A stretch of DNA of 64,000 bases from Marivivens aquimaris (GTDB lineage Bacteria > Pseudomonadota > Alphaproteobacteria > Rhodobacterales > Rhodobacteraceae). Location of the stretch: positions 1,455,001 through 1,519,000 of the forward strand of contig NZ_JADBGB010000001.1 in NCBI RefSeq assembly GCF_015220045.1. The letters run 5' to 3'. A program made the position numbers and the translations under genes. Position 1 is the stretch's first letter, and each line of letters starts with the position of its first letter. Positions 9,135 through 18,247 of this stretch are shown piece by piece. Under the pieces are notes generated by a model. It was not told the origin of the DNA. It did no database searches and worked only from the letters and a program-made list of their open reading frames with translations.

Positions 9135-10517
9135 ATGGCAACCGAAATTCTGATGCCCGCCCTCTCTCCGACGATGGAAGAAGGCACTCTGGCCAAGTGG
9201 CTGAAAAAAGAAGGTGACACCGTTTCCGCCGGTGACATCATCGCTGAAATCGAGACCGACAAGGCCACGATGGAATTCGAAGCGGTCGACGAAGGCATCA
9301 TGGGCAAGATCCTGATCGCCGAAGGCACCGAAGGCGTGAAGGTCAACACCGCCATCGCCGTTCTGCTCGAAGAAGGCGAAGACGCCGACGCAGCCGTCGC
9401 ATCCTCCTCCTCCGCTCCGGCGGAAAAGAAAGAAGAAGCGCCTGCTGAAACCCACGCCTCGGCTCCTGCTGCTGCCGCTCCTGCCAAGGACGTCCCGCAG
9501 CTCGACCTGACACCGGACTGGCCGGAAGGCACGTCCGTCAAAACCCAGACCGTCCGCGAAGCACTCCGCGACGCGATGGCCGAAGAAATGCGCAGCGACG
9601 ACCGCGTGTTCCTGATGGGTGAAGAAGTCGCCGAATACCAAGGCGCCTACAAAATCTCCCAGGGTCTGCTGGATGAATTCGGCGCACGCCGCGTCATCGA
9701 CACCCCGATCACCGAGCACGGCTTTGCAGGTATCGCCACTGGCGCCGCCTTTGCGGGTCTGCGTCCGATCGTGGAATTCATGACCTTCAACTTTGCCATG
9801 CAGGCCATCGACCACCTGATCAACTCGGCAGCCAAGACGCTTTATATGTCCGGCGGCCAGATGGGTGCTCCGATGGTGTTCCGTGGTCCGAACGGTGCAG
9901 CTGCCCGCGTTGGCGCCCAGCACTCCCAGGACTACGCCGCTTGGTACTCGATGATCCCCGGCCTCAAGGTCGTGATGCCCTACACCGCGTCGGACTACAA
10001 AGGTCTGATGAAGTCGGCCATCCGTGACCCGAACCCGGTCATCTTCCTCGAAAATGAGATCCTCTACGGTAAGTCCTTCGACGTGCCGGAGATCGAGGAC
10101 TACACCGTTCCGCTCGGCAAGGCGCGCGTCGCCAAGCAGGGTAAGGACGTGTCCATCGTCTCGTTCGGTATCGGCATGACCTACGCCATGGAAGCTGCTG
10201 AAAAGCTGGCCGAAGAAGGCATCGACGCCGAAGTCATCGACCTGCGCACCCTGCGTCCGCTGGACTATGACACCGTGCTGGCTTCGGTCATGAAGACCAA
10301 CCGCATGGTCACCGTCGAAGAAGGCTGGCCCGTCGGCTCCATCGGCAACCACCTGTCGGCCTACGTCATGACCCACGCGTTCGATTACCTCGACGCTCCG
10401 GTCCTGAACTGCACCGGCAAGGACGTTCCGATGCCCTATGCTGCGAACCTCGAAAAGCACGCGCTCGTCACCACCCAAGAGGTGATCGACGCTGTGAAAC
10501 AAGTGACCTACCGCTAA
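9135..10517 (+). CDS. pdhB: Pyruvate dehydrogenase E1 component, beta subunit with N-terminal lipoyl domain
   Basis: Beta subunit of E1, 460 residues, about 130 longer than a plain E1-beta. Residues 1-80 are a complete biotinyl/lipoyl domain with lipoylation site ETDKATME (Lys near 43). An Ala/Pro/Glu-rich linker (about 82-125) joins it to the transketolase-type catalytic part ([10 protein letters not shown] onward, [28 protein letters not shown]). A lipoyl domain on E1-beta is known from alphaproteobacterial pdh operons. The domain is nearly identical to that of the E2 encoded next. AGGGAGGATTACACACC precedes the ATG. Confidence 0.95.
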   Translation: MATEILMPALSPTMEEGTLAKWLKKEGDTVSAGDIIAEIETDKATMEFEAVDEGIMGKILIAEGTEGVKVNTAIAVLLEEGEDADAAVASSSSAPAEKKEEAPAETHASAPAAAAPAKDVPQLDLTPDWPEGTSVKTQTVREALRDAMAEEMRSDDRVFLMGEEVAEYQGAYKISQGLLDEFGARRVIDTPITEHGFAGIATGAAFAGLRPIVEFMTFNFAMQAIDHLINSAAKTLYMSGGQMGAPMVFRGPNGAAARVGAQHSQDYAAWYSMIPGLKVVMPYTASDYKGLMKSAIRDPNPVIFLENEILYGKSFDVPEIEDYTVPLGKARVAKQGKDVSIVSFGIGMTYAMEAAEKLAEEGIDAEVIDLRTLRPLDYDTVLASVMKTNRMVTVEEGWPVGSIGNHLSAYVMTHAFDYLDAPVLNCTGKDVPMPYAANLEKHALVTTQEVIDAVKQVTYR

Positions 10518-10529
10518 GGAGACAGAGAC

Positions 10530-11858
10530 ATGGCAATCGAAATTCTCATGCCCGCCCTGTCCCCCACCATGGAGGAAGGCACGCTGGCAAAGTGGAACGT
10601 CAAAGAGGGTGACACCGTCTCCTCCGGCGACGTGATCGCAGAGATCGAAACCGACAAAGCGACGATGGAATTCGAAGCCGTTGACGAAGGCGTCGTCGGC
10701 AAGATCCTCATCGCAGAGGGCACCGAAGGCGTGAAGGTCAACACCCCGATCGCCGTCATGCTCGAAGAAGGCGAAAGCGCCGACGACATCAAGGTCAGCA
10801 CCCCCGGCGGCGACGCTCCGGCAACCGACAAGGCCATCGCGGAGGCTGCCACGCCGGCAGTCGCCACCTCGGCTCCGGCCAAGGACGATGCCGCACCGGC
10901 TCCGGCTTCACCGAAGAAGGACGGGGAGCGTATCTTCGCATCGCCCCTCGCCCGCCGCATCGCCGCGCAGAAGGGTCTCGACCTGACCGCCATTTCGGGC
11001 TCGGGTCCGAAGGGCCGCATCGTTAAGGCCGACGTGGAGAACGCCACCGCCGCGCCGAAAGCCGACGCCCCCGCTGCCGCCAAGGCAGACGCACCGAAGG
11101 CCGCTCCGGCTGCCGCCGTTGCATCGGGTCCGTCGACCGAAGCTGTGCTCAAGATGTACGAAGGCACCGACTACGAAGAGGTCAAACTCGACGGTATGCG
11201 CAAGACCATCGCTGCCCGCCTCACCGAGGCCAAGCAGTCGGTCCCGCACTTCTACCTGCGCCGCGACATCGAACTGGACGAACTGCTGGCCTTCCGCTCG
11301 CAGCTCAATGCCAAGCTCGGCGACCGCGGTGTGAAGCTGTCGGTCAACGACTTCATCATCAAGGCCTGTGCCCTTGCGCTCCAGCAGGTTCCGGAAGCCA
11401 ACGCCGTCTGGGCTGGCGACCGTACCCTGAAGTTCAAGAAGTCGGACGTTGCAGTTGCCGTCGCCATCGAAGGCGGTCTGTTCACGCCGGTCCTCAAGGA
11501 CTCGGACAGCAAGTCGCTCTCGGCCCTCTCGGCAGAGATGAAGGACCTCGCCAAGCGTGCGCGTGATCGCAAGCTGGCACCGCACGAATATCAAGGCGGT
11601 TCCTTCGCGATCTCCAACCTCGGCATGTTCGGCATCGACAACTTCGACGCCATCATCAACCCGCCGCACTCCGCGATCCTCGCCGTTGGCGCGGGCGTGA
11701 AGAAGCCGGTCGTGGACGCCGAAGGCCAGATCAAAGCGGCGACGGTCATGTCCGTCACGCTCTCGGTCGACCACCGTGTGATCGACGGTGCGCTGGGTGC
11801 GAACCTGCTGAACGCCATCAAGGAAAACCTCGAGAACCCGATCGCCATGCTGGCGTAA
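10530..11858 (+). CDS. pdhC: Dihydrolipoamide acetyltransferase (E2 of pyruvate dehydrogenase)
   Basis: Core E2, which transfers the acetyl group from the lipoyl arm to CoA. The 442 residues contain one lipoyl domain (1-80, ETDKATME), an Ala/Pro linker, a peripheral E3-binding domain (about 130-168, ASPLARRIAAQKG), a second Ala-rich linker and the catalytic domain (about 210-442) with DHRVIDG near residue 415 holding the catalytic His and Asp. It is 12 bp after pdhB with a GGAGACAGAGAC leader. E3 (lpd) is not in the window. A strong terminator follows. Confidence 0.96.
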   Translation: MAIEILMPALSPTMEEGTLAKWNVKEGDTVSSGDVIAEIETDKATMEFEAVDEGVVGKILIAEGTEGVKVNTPIAVMLEEGESADDIKVSTPGGDAPATDKAIAEAATPAVATSAPAKDDAAPAPASPKKDGERIFASPLARRIAAQKGLDLTAISGSGPKGRIVKADVENATAAPKADAPAAAKADAPKAAPAAAVASGPSTEAVLKMYEGTDYEEVKLDGMRKTIAARLTEAKQSVPHFYLRRDIELDELLAFRSQLNAKLGDRGVKLSVNDFIIKACALALQQVPEANAVWAGDRTLKFKKSDVAVAVAIEGGLFTPVLKDSDSKSLSALSAEMKDLAKRARDRKLAPHEYQGGSFAISNLGMFGIDNFDAIINPPHSAILAVGAGVKKPVVDAEGQIKAATVMSVTLSVDHRVIDGALGANLLNAIKENLENPIAMLA

Positions 11859-11878
11859 ACTTCCCGACATTCCACGCG

Positions 11879-11906
11879 AAAGCCCCGCTCCGGCGGGGCT
11901 TTTTCG
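11879..11906 (+). terminator. Terminator of the pdh operon
   Basis: Stem AGCCCCGC/GCGGGGCT with a TCCG loop, then TTTTCG, 20 bases after the pdhC stop. Confidence 0.9.
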
Positions 11907-12196
11907 TTTGTAGGTGGCCTTCGCTAATTTTCTGAAATTAATCCCGAAAATCGCGACGGAACCACGCCGCCCGCACGTATCAAGGGCGTCTCTTCGAAAT
12001 GCAGTCGTTTAACGAGTGCTTCGGTACTGCGATGCCCCACCCAGCCGTTTCTGCATGGCGGTCAGGCAGGTCCATCGCAAAGAGGGGAAAGGGCCCCACA
12101 CCCTGCTCTTTCCCCTTCATCCGACTGAGGATCGAGGAGGCGTGCATATGAGCCCCCCTGTTAGCCGCTGTGTCCCAATCTTTCAGCGGCGACCTA
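11907..12196. other. Intergenic stretch upstream of an orphan terminator; possible sRNA or leader
   Basis: This stretch lies between the pdh terminator and the convergent GNAT gene and holds no convincing gene. It contains a G/C-rich arm pair (GGGGAAAGGG near 12085 with CTCTTTCCCC near 12111), an AGGAGG followed by ATG at 12148, and a GCCGCTG/CAGCGGC stem (12164-12170 with 12184-12190). The terminator that follows points to a + strand transcript that starts in this region. No family of RNA was recognised. Confidence 0.4.
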
Positions 12197-12235
12197 GCGC
12201 CTCCGGTTTCCTCGCCGGAGGCGCGTTTTTGTTTT
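12197..12235 (+). terminator. Orphan rho-independent terminator, + strand
   Basis: Perfect 10-bp stem GCGCCTCCGG/CCGGAGGCGC, 8-base loop, then GTTTTTGTTTT. The pdh operon already has its own terminator 300 bp upstream, and the gene on the other strand has no T-run here, so this probably ends a separate small + strand transcript. Confidence 0.8.
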
Positions 12236-12755
12236 ACGGCGCGGGGCGGTCATCCAGCGTCAGTTGCATCAGCACCAGATCGAGCCAGCGGCCGAACTTC
12301 TTGCCGACCTGCGGCATCCGTCCGGTTTCGACAAAGCCCATGCGTTCGTGCAGGCGGATCGAGCCTTTGTTCTCTGCCGCGATGGCGCCGATCATCACGT
12401 GACGACCCGTTTCGCGGGCGTGGTCGATGACCTTTTGCATGAGGACGGGACCGATGCCCTGCCCTTGGAATTCGGGCAGCACATAGACCGAATGCTCAAC
12501 GCTGAGGTCATAGCCGTCCTTGGGACGGAACGGGCCGTAGCTGGAATAGCCAGCGGGCTTGCCGTCCACCTCTGCGATGAACACCGGACAATTCAGCGCC
12601 GCGCGGTCTTTGAGGAACTGTTCGCGGTTCGCCACGTCGACCTTTTCGGTCGTCCACAGCGCAGTGCCGCCGTCGACTTCATCGTTCCAGATCTGGGCGA
12701 GCAGAGGCGCGTCACTCTGTACGGCATCACGAATGTCCATGGTCTTCCCCGTCAT
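12234..12755 (-). CDS. GNAT-family N-acetyltransferase (phosphinothricin acetyltransferase-like)
   Basis: Acetyl-CoA-dependent N-acetyltransferase of 173 residues. The GNAT core is visible: VYVLPEFQGQGIGPVLMQ is motif A with the Q/RxxGxG/A acetyl-CoA loop, followed by AAENKGSIRLHERMGFVETG (motif B, split here across its start). Similarity of the overall layout is to the PAT/MddA group that acetylates phosphinothricin or methionine sulfoximine, but the substrate is uncertain. ATG at 12755 or at 12740 (with GGGGAAG before it) could be used. Convergent with the orphan + strand terminator. Confidence 0.82.
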   Translation of the reverse strand: MTGKTMDIRDAVQSDAPLLAQIWNDEVDGGTALWTTEKVDVANREQFLKDRAALNCPVFIAEVDGKPAGYSSYGPFRPKDGYDLSVEHSVYVLPEFQGQGIGPVLMQKVIDHARETGRHVMIGAIAAENKGSIRLHERMGFVETGRMPQVGKKFGRWLDLVLMQLTLDDRPAP

Positions 12756-12857
12756 GGGCGCAGCGGCCCCGAAATATTTGAAAAGTTTGATTTAACGCAA
12801 AGGCGAGGCGACTCGCCGGTGGTACTCAGCAACCAACAGATATGAACGGAGACGAAC

Positions 12858-13187
12858 ATGGATTGGAAGCCCGAGCTGGCCAACACCGCCGCCCTCACCC
12901 GCGATTTTCGCAAAATGCATCCCGATGCGGGCAAAGCGTTCACGCAGATGCACCACGCCGCCCTGTCGGAAGGTGCGCTGGACGTCAAAACCAAGGAACT
13001 GATGGCGGTGCTCGTGGGGATCGTGACCCACTGCGGCGACTGCATAGGATTTCACATGCAGGGCGCAAAAAAAGCCGGCGCCACCAAGGAGGAAGTCGCA
13101 GAGATGGTCTCTGTCGCGATCCTTATGGGCGGTGGCCCCGGCTATATGTACGGGATGAAGGCGCTGGAGGCCTTCGACCAGCTTTAA
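12858..13187 (+). CDS. Carboxymuconolactone decarboxylase / AhpD-like protein
   Basis: Small all-helical protein of 109 residues in the CMD/AhpD family. The CxxC pair HCGDC near residues 54-58, followed by a conserved His (IGFHMQGA), is the redox motif of AhpD-type alkylhydroperoxidases; decarboxylases of the family lack it. A redox role is therefore more likely than muconolactone chemistry, but this is inference. Start ATG follows GGAGACGAAC. Its TAA stop overlaps the TAA of convergent cysE within TTAA. Confidence 0.85.
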   Translation: MDWKPELANTAALTRDFRKMHPDAGKAFTQMHHAALSEGALDVKTKELMAVLVGIVTHCGDCIGFHMQGAKKAGATKEEVAEMVSVAILMGGGPGYMYGMKALEAFDQL

Positions 13188-14017
13188 CCTTCGTACTTGG
13201 ACTGCTGTCCGGCGCACTTGTTGAGCAATTGATCCATCGACACCGACGGCTGATCGCAGCCCGCTTCGCCCACGATCTTGGCCGGAACACCGGCCACGGT
13301 CTTGCAGCACGGCACTTCGTGCAGAACGACCGAACCGGCCGCGATGCGGCTGCGGTTGCCGATGCGGATGTTGCCCAGAACCTTGGCACCGGCACCGATC
13401 AGAACGCCGTCACCGATTTTCGGGTGACGGTCTTCTTCTTCCTTACCGGTTCCGCCGAGCGTCACCGAGTGCAGCATCGACACGTTGTCACCAACGACAG
13501 CGGTTTCGCCGATCACGATCGAATGCGCGTGGTCGATCATCAGGCCGCGGCCGATACGTGCGGCGGGGTGGATATCGACGCCAAAGGTTTCCGACACACG
13601 CATCTGGAGGAAATACGCCAGATCCTTGCGGCCCTGATTCCACAGCGAATGACCGAGGCGGTACGCCTGCACGGCCTGATAACCCTTGTGGTACAGAAGC
13701 GGCTGGAGAAGACGGTGCGTCGCGGCATCACGCTCGACCGTCGCCACGAGGTCCGCGCGGGCGGCAGAAACGATATCCGGATCGTTCTCGTAGACGTTGT
13801 CGGCGATCTCGCGCAGCAGCTGCTCCGACATCTCGGACGAGGCGAGCTTCATCGCGATGCGGTAGGCCAGCGCGTCCTGGAACGTGGGATGGTGCAGCAC
13901 ACCCTGATGCAGAAGGCTGCCCATGAGCGGCTCTTCGAGGATCGCATTTTCCGCCTCTTGGCAGATACGGTCCCAGACGGGATCGACATGAGCGAGGTTC
14001 AGGTTCGGTTTTGCCAT
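13184..14017 (-). CDS. cysE: Serine O-acetyltransferase
   Basis: Catalyses acetylation of L-serine by acetyl-CoA, the first step of cysteine synthesis. The 277-residue enzyme has the helical SATase N-terminal domain (about 1-140) and a left-handed beta-helix of hexapeptide repeats (about 150-250) with DIHPAARIG, DHAHSIVIGETAVVGD and the signature TLGGTGKEEEDRHPKIGDG. The tail (VSMDQLLNK.. to the end) is where such enzymes bind cysteine synthase or are feedback-inhibited. cysE lies 82 bp downstream of the last GTA-linked gene on the same strand, with no terminator visible between, a conserved neighbourhood of Rhodobacterales GTA clusters. Confidence 0.94.
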   Translation of the reverse strand: MAKPNLNLAHVDPVWDRICQEAENAILEEPLMGSLLHQGVLHHPTFQDALAYRIAMKLASSEMSEQLLREIADNVYENDPDIVSAARADLVATVERDAATHRLLQPLLYHKGYQAVQAYRLGHSLWNQGRKDLAYFLQMRVSETFGVDIHPAARIGRGLMIDHAHSIVIGETAVVGDNVSMLHSVTLGGTGKEEEDRHPKIGDGVLIGAGAKVLGNIRIGNRSRIAAGSVVLHEVPCCKTVAGVPAKIVGEAGCDQPSVSMDQLLNKCAGQQSKYEG

Positions 14018-14099
14018 AGCGCGGCTCCACGTTTATCTTCTGCGGCCTTTTACACCAGATAGCCCCCTCGGCGAAAGTTCAAACCCGTGATGGGCCTGT

Positions 14100-14393
14100 T
14101 CACCGAAAGTTATGGTCACGCCGTTCCAGAACGGCACTCACTACACATTGTACGGCGCTGAGGTAGGCCGGATCACCCGGACGCGGCAGATCGGCCCGCG
14201 TACGGGTTTGCACGGCATCGACAAGCGAGCCGTTTCCCCAATGTGGATGACGTTTTCCGGTGTTCTTGCGGTATTTATCAGCGATCCGCGCGGCCTCGAT
14301 AATGGCCAGCGCGAGGGTCCGCCAATGCTCCTTCGGGGCGGCGAGCAGAACGCTCGCCACCGCCTCCAGATCCGCCAGAATGACGGGCCGCAT
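14100..14393 (-). CDS. DUF7742-type protein coupled to GTA g15
   Basis: Small cytoplasmic protein of 97 residues, helical at the N-terminus (VILADLEAVASVLLAAP) with a basic middle (RIADKYRKNTGKRHPHWG) and no signal peptide or membrane segment. Its ATG shares a base with the g15 stop (TAATG), so it is translationally coupled to the GTA operon. I recognise the family as the uncharacterised one often found after GTA g15. A DNA- or particle-related role is only an inference from context. Confidence 0.7.
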   Translation of the reverse strand: MRPVILADLEAVASVLLAAPKEHWRTLALAIIEAARIADKYRKNTGKRHPHWGNGSLVDAVQTRTRADLPRPGDPAYLSAVQCVVSAVLERRDHNFR

Positions 14394-17300
14394 TACGCGA
14401 CCTTCAGGTATCGCGCCGCGCCCGCGCCGAAACGGGCGGACATTTGCGCCAGTTCGACGTCATATCCCTGCATGGCCGAGTCGGCCTGCATCAGGTGGGA
14501 TTCGTAGTGCCAAGCGGGCGCGTTCGTGACCTCTTCGCGGGTCATCCGCCCGTCCACCCAGATGCGGAGGCGGTATTCCTCCTTCTCCTCTGACAGCGGC
14601 ACATCGGTTCCCGCCCAATCGTCTCCGCCCAGACGCGTGCGCCTGATCCACGTGATCCGGTGCCCACCGCCGGGGTCAGCAGTCTGCCGCAAATGACAGG
14701 GCGCATAGGGTCGCAGGCCGCGGCCCTCGCAAGCGACCTCGACATGGCGGTAGGCGGGATCGTCGAGTGCACGGGTTGCGGGGCCAAAGCGGTAATGCCG
14801 CGCCACCCCGCGCAGGGTTTCGGGGTAATCGACAGGCTGCACGGCCTTGTCGATCAGCACGAAGAGACTGCCCGCCTCGTGACCGTGTAGCGCTATATCA
14901 TCGGTGCCGAAGCGCCCTCTGAGCCGCGTTTCAATCGCGTAGGTGTCGGGGGCCACCAGCGTCGCCTTGCGGAACTGAAGCAGCTCCCAACCGCCCGTGG
15001 AGCCGTCGCCCACAGCGGCGAGGTTCTTCCCGCTCAGCAGCCCCGCCACCTTGCGCGAGGATAGACCGCCCTTCGCCAGTTTGATCCGCACCGCAGGCCC
15101 GCGATCCCACGTGGCGCTGCCCGCTGGCGGCAGGTCATCTAGCAACGTTCCCGCGATGGCGGATTTGTAGTGCGTCTGCGCGAGCGTGTAATCCTCGTCA
15201 TCCTCCCCATGCCAGAGCGACACCGCCCCCGGCCACGGGACGCCTAATGCTGCGAAATGCGGGGTGTGCGGTGCCTCATCGTCCATGATCGGCAGGTCGA
15301 GGAACAGGCCCGTCACAGGCACAGGCGCCACGAAATCGCGCATCGTCACCACGTCGTCGGTCGCGGGCGACGGCGCGTAGATGTTGGGGGAAATCTGGAC
15401 CGCTTCGACCTCGGCCAGCCCTGCGTGGGTAATGCGGTCGATGCGGTAGCTGATGCCGTTCAGGCTGACCGTATCCCCCGCGCCGAGGTGGCTTTGCGAC
15501 GGGGGCAGCGCGAAACGAAGCACCTCGCGGGCGACGCGGGCCTCCGACAGCCAGCGGTCGGCGATCTGCCCAGCCTCGCCCGCCGTCAGGACGAGGGGCA
15601 GTTCGTTGCGGGACGCGGTGCGTGTGGTGTCGTCGGCGTGGATCGCCTCTGCGCTGCGGTCCTGATAGTCGCCGCCGCTTTCCACGTAGCCCAGACGGAT
15701 GCGGCCTGCGACCTCGGCCTCGGACGAGCGGGAGCGCTCGACGGCGGTGGCGGCATCGTCGGGCAAGGCGAGGAGGTTTTCGTCGAGGGCTTCTCCGGTC
15801 GCCGTGGTGCGGGAGATGAACGTCAGCTTGCCGTCACGGTCCACCACGTCGAAGCCGAACGCCAGTTGCAGTGGTTGCAGCACTGCGCGTGCGGTCAGCG
15901 CGTCCGAGGCATAGCCCCGCACGATGCCGTAGAGGCGGCTGGTGTCCACGTCCGTCATGCCAGAGCGGGCGCAGACCTCGGTCACGACGGAGGCCAAGGT
16001 GCGCGACGCCGCGCGACCGTTCAGCCAGTGACCGCGCGCGTAGTTGTCACCGTCCGCCCAGACGGCAGCGTTCGCGGGGAAATGCGGGAACGGGCGACTG
16101 TCCCACGCCCAGACGTGGGCGCGGGTCATGTCGACCATGGGGCCGTCGTAAAGCGGCGAGACAGGGTTGTTCGCCGCCTGCCCGTAGTGGCCGTGCATGG
16201 CGCGCAGGTATTGCGTCTGGATCAGGTCATCGCGCCCGCCGTTCGAGTAATGCGGCAGCGAGCTTTCCGAGGATTTCGGGTCGAGGAATTTGTTCGGCTG
16301 GTTGGTCGCCTTGTCGATGGCGGCGCAGCCGAGCTCAGTGAAAACGATCGGTTTGCTCTGCGGCTCCCACGCTGTCGGGGTGTCCGAGCGGACACCGTCC
16401 ACGCGGTCGTGGTGCGGGTTCAGCCACCAGTTCCGGATGTCCTTGGCGCGCCAGATCCACGGCTCGTTCAAGCCGTCGGTGATCGGGGTGCGTATCTGGG
16501 CGTCGCGGGCCTCGGGCGAGTGGTAGAACCAGTCGTACATCTCGCCGCCTTCGATGTTGGCGGCAAGGTAATTTACGTTGTGAATCGCGCCCCACGCGGC
16601 GTCGGCGTGGTCGTTCCCGTCGCGCCAATCGGAGAGCGGCATGTAGTTGTCGATGCCGATGAATTCGACGTTCTGATCGGCCCAGAGCGGGTCGAGGTGG
16701 AAGAGCTTGTCGGCGGTGCCTGCGGGCTGGTAGCCGTGATATTCCGACCAGTCGGCGGCGTAGCCGATCTGCGTATCGGGGAGGATTTCGCGGACATCGG
16801 CAGCGAGTTGGCGCAGATGCTCGACGGCAGGAAATCCTTTGTTATCGCGGATTTGCGTGAGACTCCTCATCTCGGAGCCGATGCAGAATGATGCCACGCC
16901 GCCTGCGATGGCACAGAGGTGCGCGTAGTGCAGAATGAAGCGGCGATAAGACCACTCAAGCGGGCCGGTATAGGTGACCCGATCGCCGCTCAGTGCGAAA
17001 TCGGACACCTGCGCGTTTCCGAAGAAAGCGTCCACTTCGTCACGGGCGGTTCGCGTGCCATCAGGACTTCCAGGCTGGTCCGGCGCGAGGCTGGTGGTGA
17101 TACGGCCACGCCACGGCAGCGCGGGCTGGGTGTCGCCGCCCCACGGGTCGGGGAGTGTGTTGTCCCCCATCTGCTCCATCAGGATGAAGGGGTAGAACAT
17201 CGGGGCCATGCCGCGCGCTTTGATCGCGCGGATGGCTTCGATCACGGAGGCATCGCAGGGCGTGCCGCCGTAGACCGCGCGGCCTCCGTCAAAGGGGACC

Positions 17301-18247
17301 AGTCCAGCGGCGGTGCGGTCCGCGCCGGAGACGGTCCACGGCATCGCCTCGGGGTCTGCCTCGTCATTTTCGGCGCGCGGGCCGATGCGGCACTCCCCGC
17401 AGCGTAGGTCATTGCCGAACCACGACACGATTACCGACACGTTTTTCGCGTTCGGCAGCTCGCATTCGAGGGCGTCGAGCGAGGTCTCCAGATCGGACTT
17501 GCCCGAGGGGGAGTTGATGTTGAGCGAGCGGTAGGCGCCGAGGCCGGTTTCAGCGGTCACAGGCGTCGTGGCGAGGGCGTATTCGCCGGTACCGGGGATC
17601 AGGGCGACGCCGTTTACCATGTCCGCGACCTCGTCCGAGGCGGAGGGGCGGAAAACCTCGAACGACAGCTGGGGGACGCGGTTGCCGAAGCGGCCAAGGG
17701 GCATGTCCTCGATCACCACGTAGGCCGTGCCGCGATAGGCGGGAGCCGCGCCCTGCCCCTCGACCGCTTCGATGCGGGGATCGGGGCGCTGGGTTTCGGT
17801 GCCTTTGTAGGTGCGGATGGTGAGGTCGTCGCTGGCGATCTCGGCCCCGTCGGCCCAGATGCGGCCGATGCCCGAAATCTCGCCTTCGCAGAGCGCGATG
17901 GCGAGGCTGACGGTGTAGCTGTATTCGGTGACGGAGGGCGCGGTCTTGCCGCCGCCGGTGGTTGTCTGGTCCTCGAGAAAACGGGTCGCCCAGATGACTT
18001 GGCCCGCGACGCGGGTGCGGCCGTAGATTTGCGGGATGACGGAGCCTTCGTTGGCGGAGGTCAGGCGCAGACGGTCGATGCGGCCCGTCTCGACCGCTTG
18101 GGAGCCGCCGAGGAGCCGCTCGTCGATCATCTGACCCAATGCGGCCCCTGCCGCCTGACCGAGCGCGGCGGCCGAAAGGCCGAGCACCGTGCCGCCCACT
18201 GCGCCGCCGATTGCGGAGCCTGCCGCTGCAAGAACCAGAGTGGCCAT
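14393..18247 (-). CDS. g15: GTA g15: tail tip / receptor-binding protein with TIM-barrel domain
   Basis: Largest GTA structural protein, 1284 residues, forming the tail tip that contacts the recipient cell. The N-terminus is Gly/Ala-rich and hydrophobic (about 1-45). A glycoside-hydrolase-like TIM-barrel (about 430-740) shows CIGSEM, GIDNYMPLSDW and VFTELGCAA. A phage tail-protein domain follows (about 790-960), and the C-terminal part carries the receptor-facing beta-rich region. The length matches intact homologues and there is no frameshift. ATGA overlap with g14 and TAATG overlap with the next gene mark tight coupling. Confidence 0.93.
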   Translation of the reverse strand: MATLVLAAAGSAIGGAVGGTVLGLSAAALGQAAGAALGQMIDERLLGGSQAVETGRIDRLRLTSANEGSVIPQIYGRTRVAGQVIWATRFLEDQTTTGGGKTAPSVTEYSYTVSLAIALCEGEISGIGRIWADGAEIASDDLTIRTYKGTETQRPDPRIEAVEGQGAAPAYRGTAYVVIEDMPLGRFGNRVPQLSFEVFRPSASDEVADMVNGVALIPGTGEYALATTPVTAETGLGAYRSLNINSPSGKSDLETSLDALECELPNAKNVSVIVSWFGNDLRCGECRIGPRAENDEADPEAMPWTVSGADRTAAGLVPFDGGRAVYGGTPCDASVIEAIRAIKARGMAPMFYPFILMEQMGDNTLPDPWGGDTQPALPWRGRITTSLAPDQPGSPDGTRTARDEVDAFFGNAQVSDFALSGDRVTYTGPLEWSYRRFILHYAHLCAIAGGVASFCIGSEMRSLTQIRDNKGFPAVEHLRQLAADVREILPDTQIGYAADWSEYHGYQPAGTADKLFHLDPLWADQNVEFIGIDNYMPLSDWRDGNDHADAAWGAIHNVNYLAANIEGGEMYDWFYHSPEARDAQIRTPITDGLNEPWIWRAKDIRNWWLNPHHDRVDGVRSDTPTAWEPQSKPIVFTELGCAAIDKATNQPNKFLDPKSSESSLPHYSNGGRDDLIQTQYLRAMHGHYGQAANNPVSPLYDGPMVDMTRAHVWAWDSRPFPHFPANAAVWADGDNYARGHWLNGRAASRTLASVVTEVCARSGMTDVDTSRLYGIVRGYASDALTARAVLQPLQLAFGFDVVDRDGKLTFISRTTATGEALDENLLALPDDAATAVERSRSSEAEVAGRIRLGYVESGGDYQDRSAEAIHADDTTRTASRNELPLVLTAGEAGQIADRWLSEARVAREVLRFALPPSQSHLGAGDTVSLNGISYRIDRITHAGLAEVEAVQISPNIYAPSPATDDVVTMRDFVAPVPVTGLFLDLPIMDDEAPHTPHFAALGVPWPGAVSLWHGEDDEDYTLAQTHYKSAIAGTLLDDLPPAGSATWDRGPAVRIKLAKGGLSSRKVAGLLSGKNLAAVGDGSTGGWELLQFRKATLVAPDTYAIETRLRGRFGTDDIALHGHEAGSLFVLIDKAVQPVDYPETLRGVARHYRFGPATRALDDPAYRHVEVACEGRGLRPYAPCHLRQTADPGGGHRITWIRRTRLGGDDWAGTDVPLSEEKEEYRLRIWVDGRMTREEVTNAPAWHYESHLMQADSAMQGYDVELAQMSARFGAGAARYLKVA

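Noticed and set aside
12148-12402. Possible small gene at ATG 12148 after AGGAGG
   Set aside because: The frame passes through the strong terminator at 12197-12235 and continues antisense to the GNAT gene, so a protein is unlikely; the region is kept as a possible RNA.
15257-16891. 544-codon + strand reading frame opposite g15
   Set aside because: Antisense to a clearly coding GTA gene; composition is Arg/Gly/Val-rich as expected for a high-GC shadow frame, with no recognisable domain.
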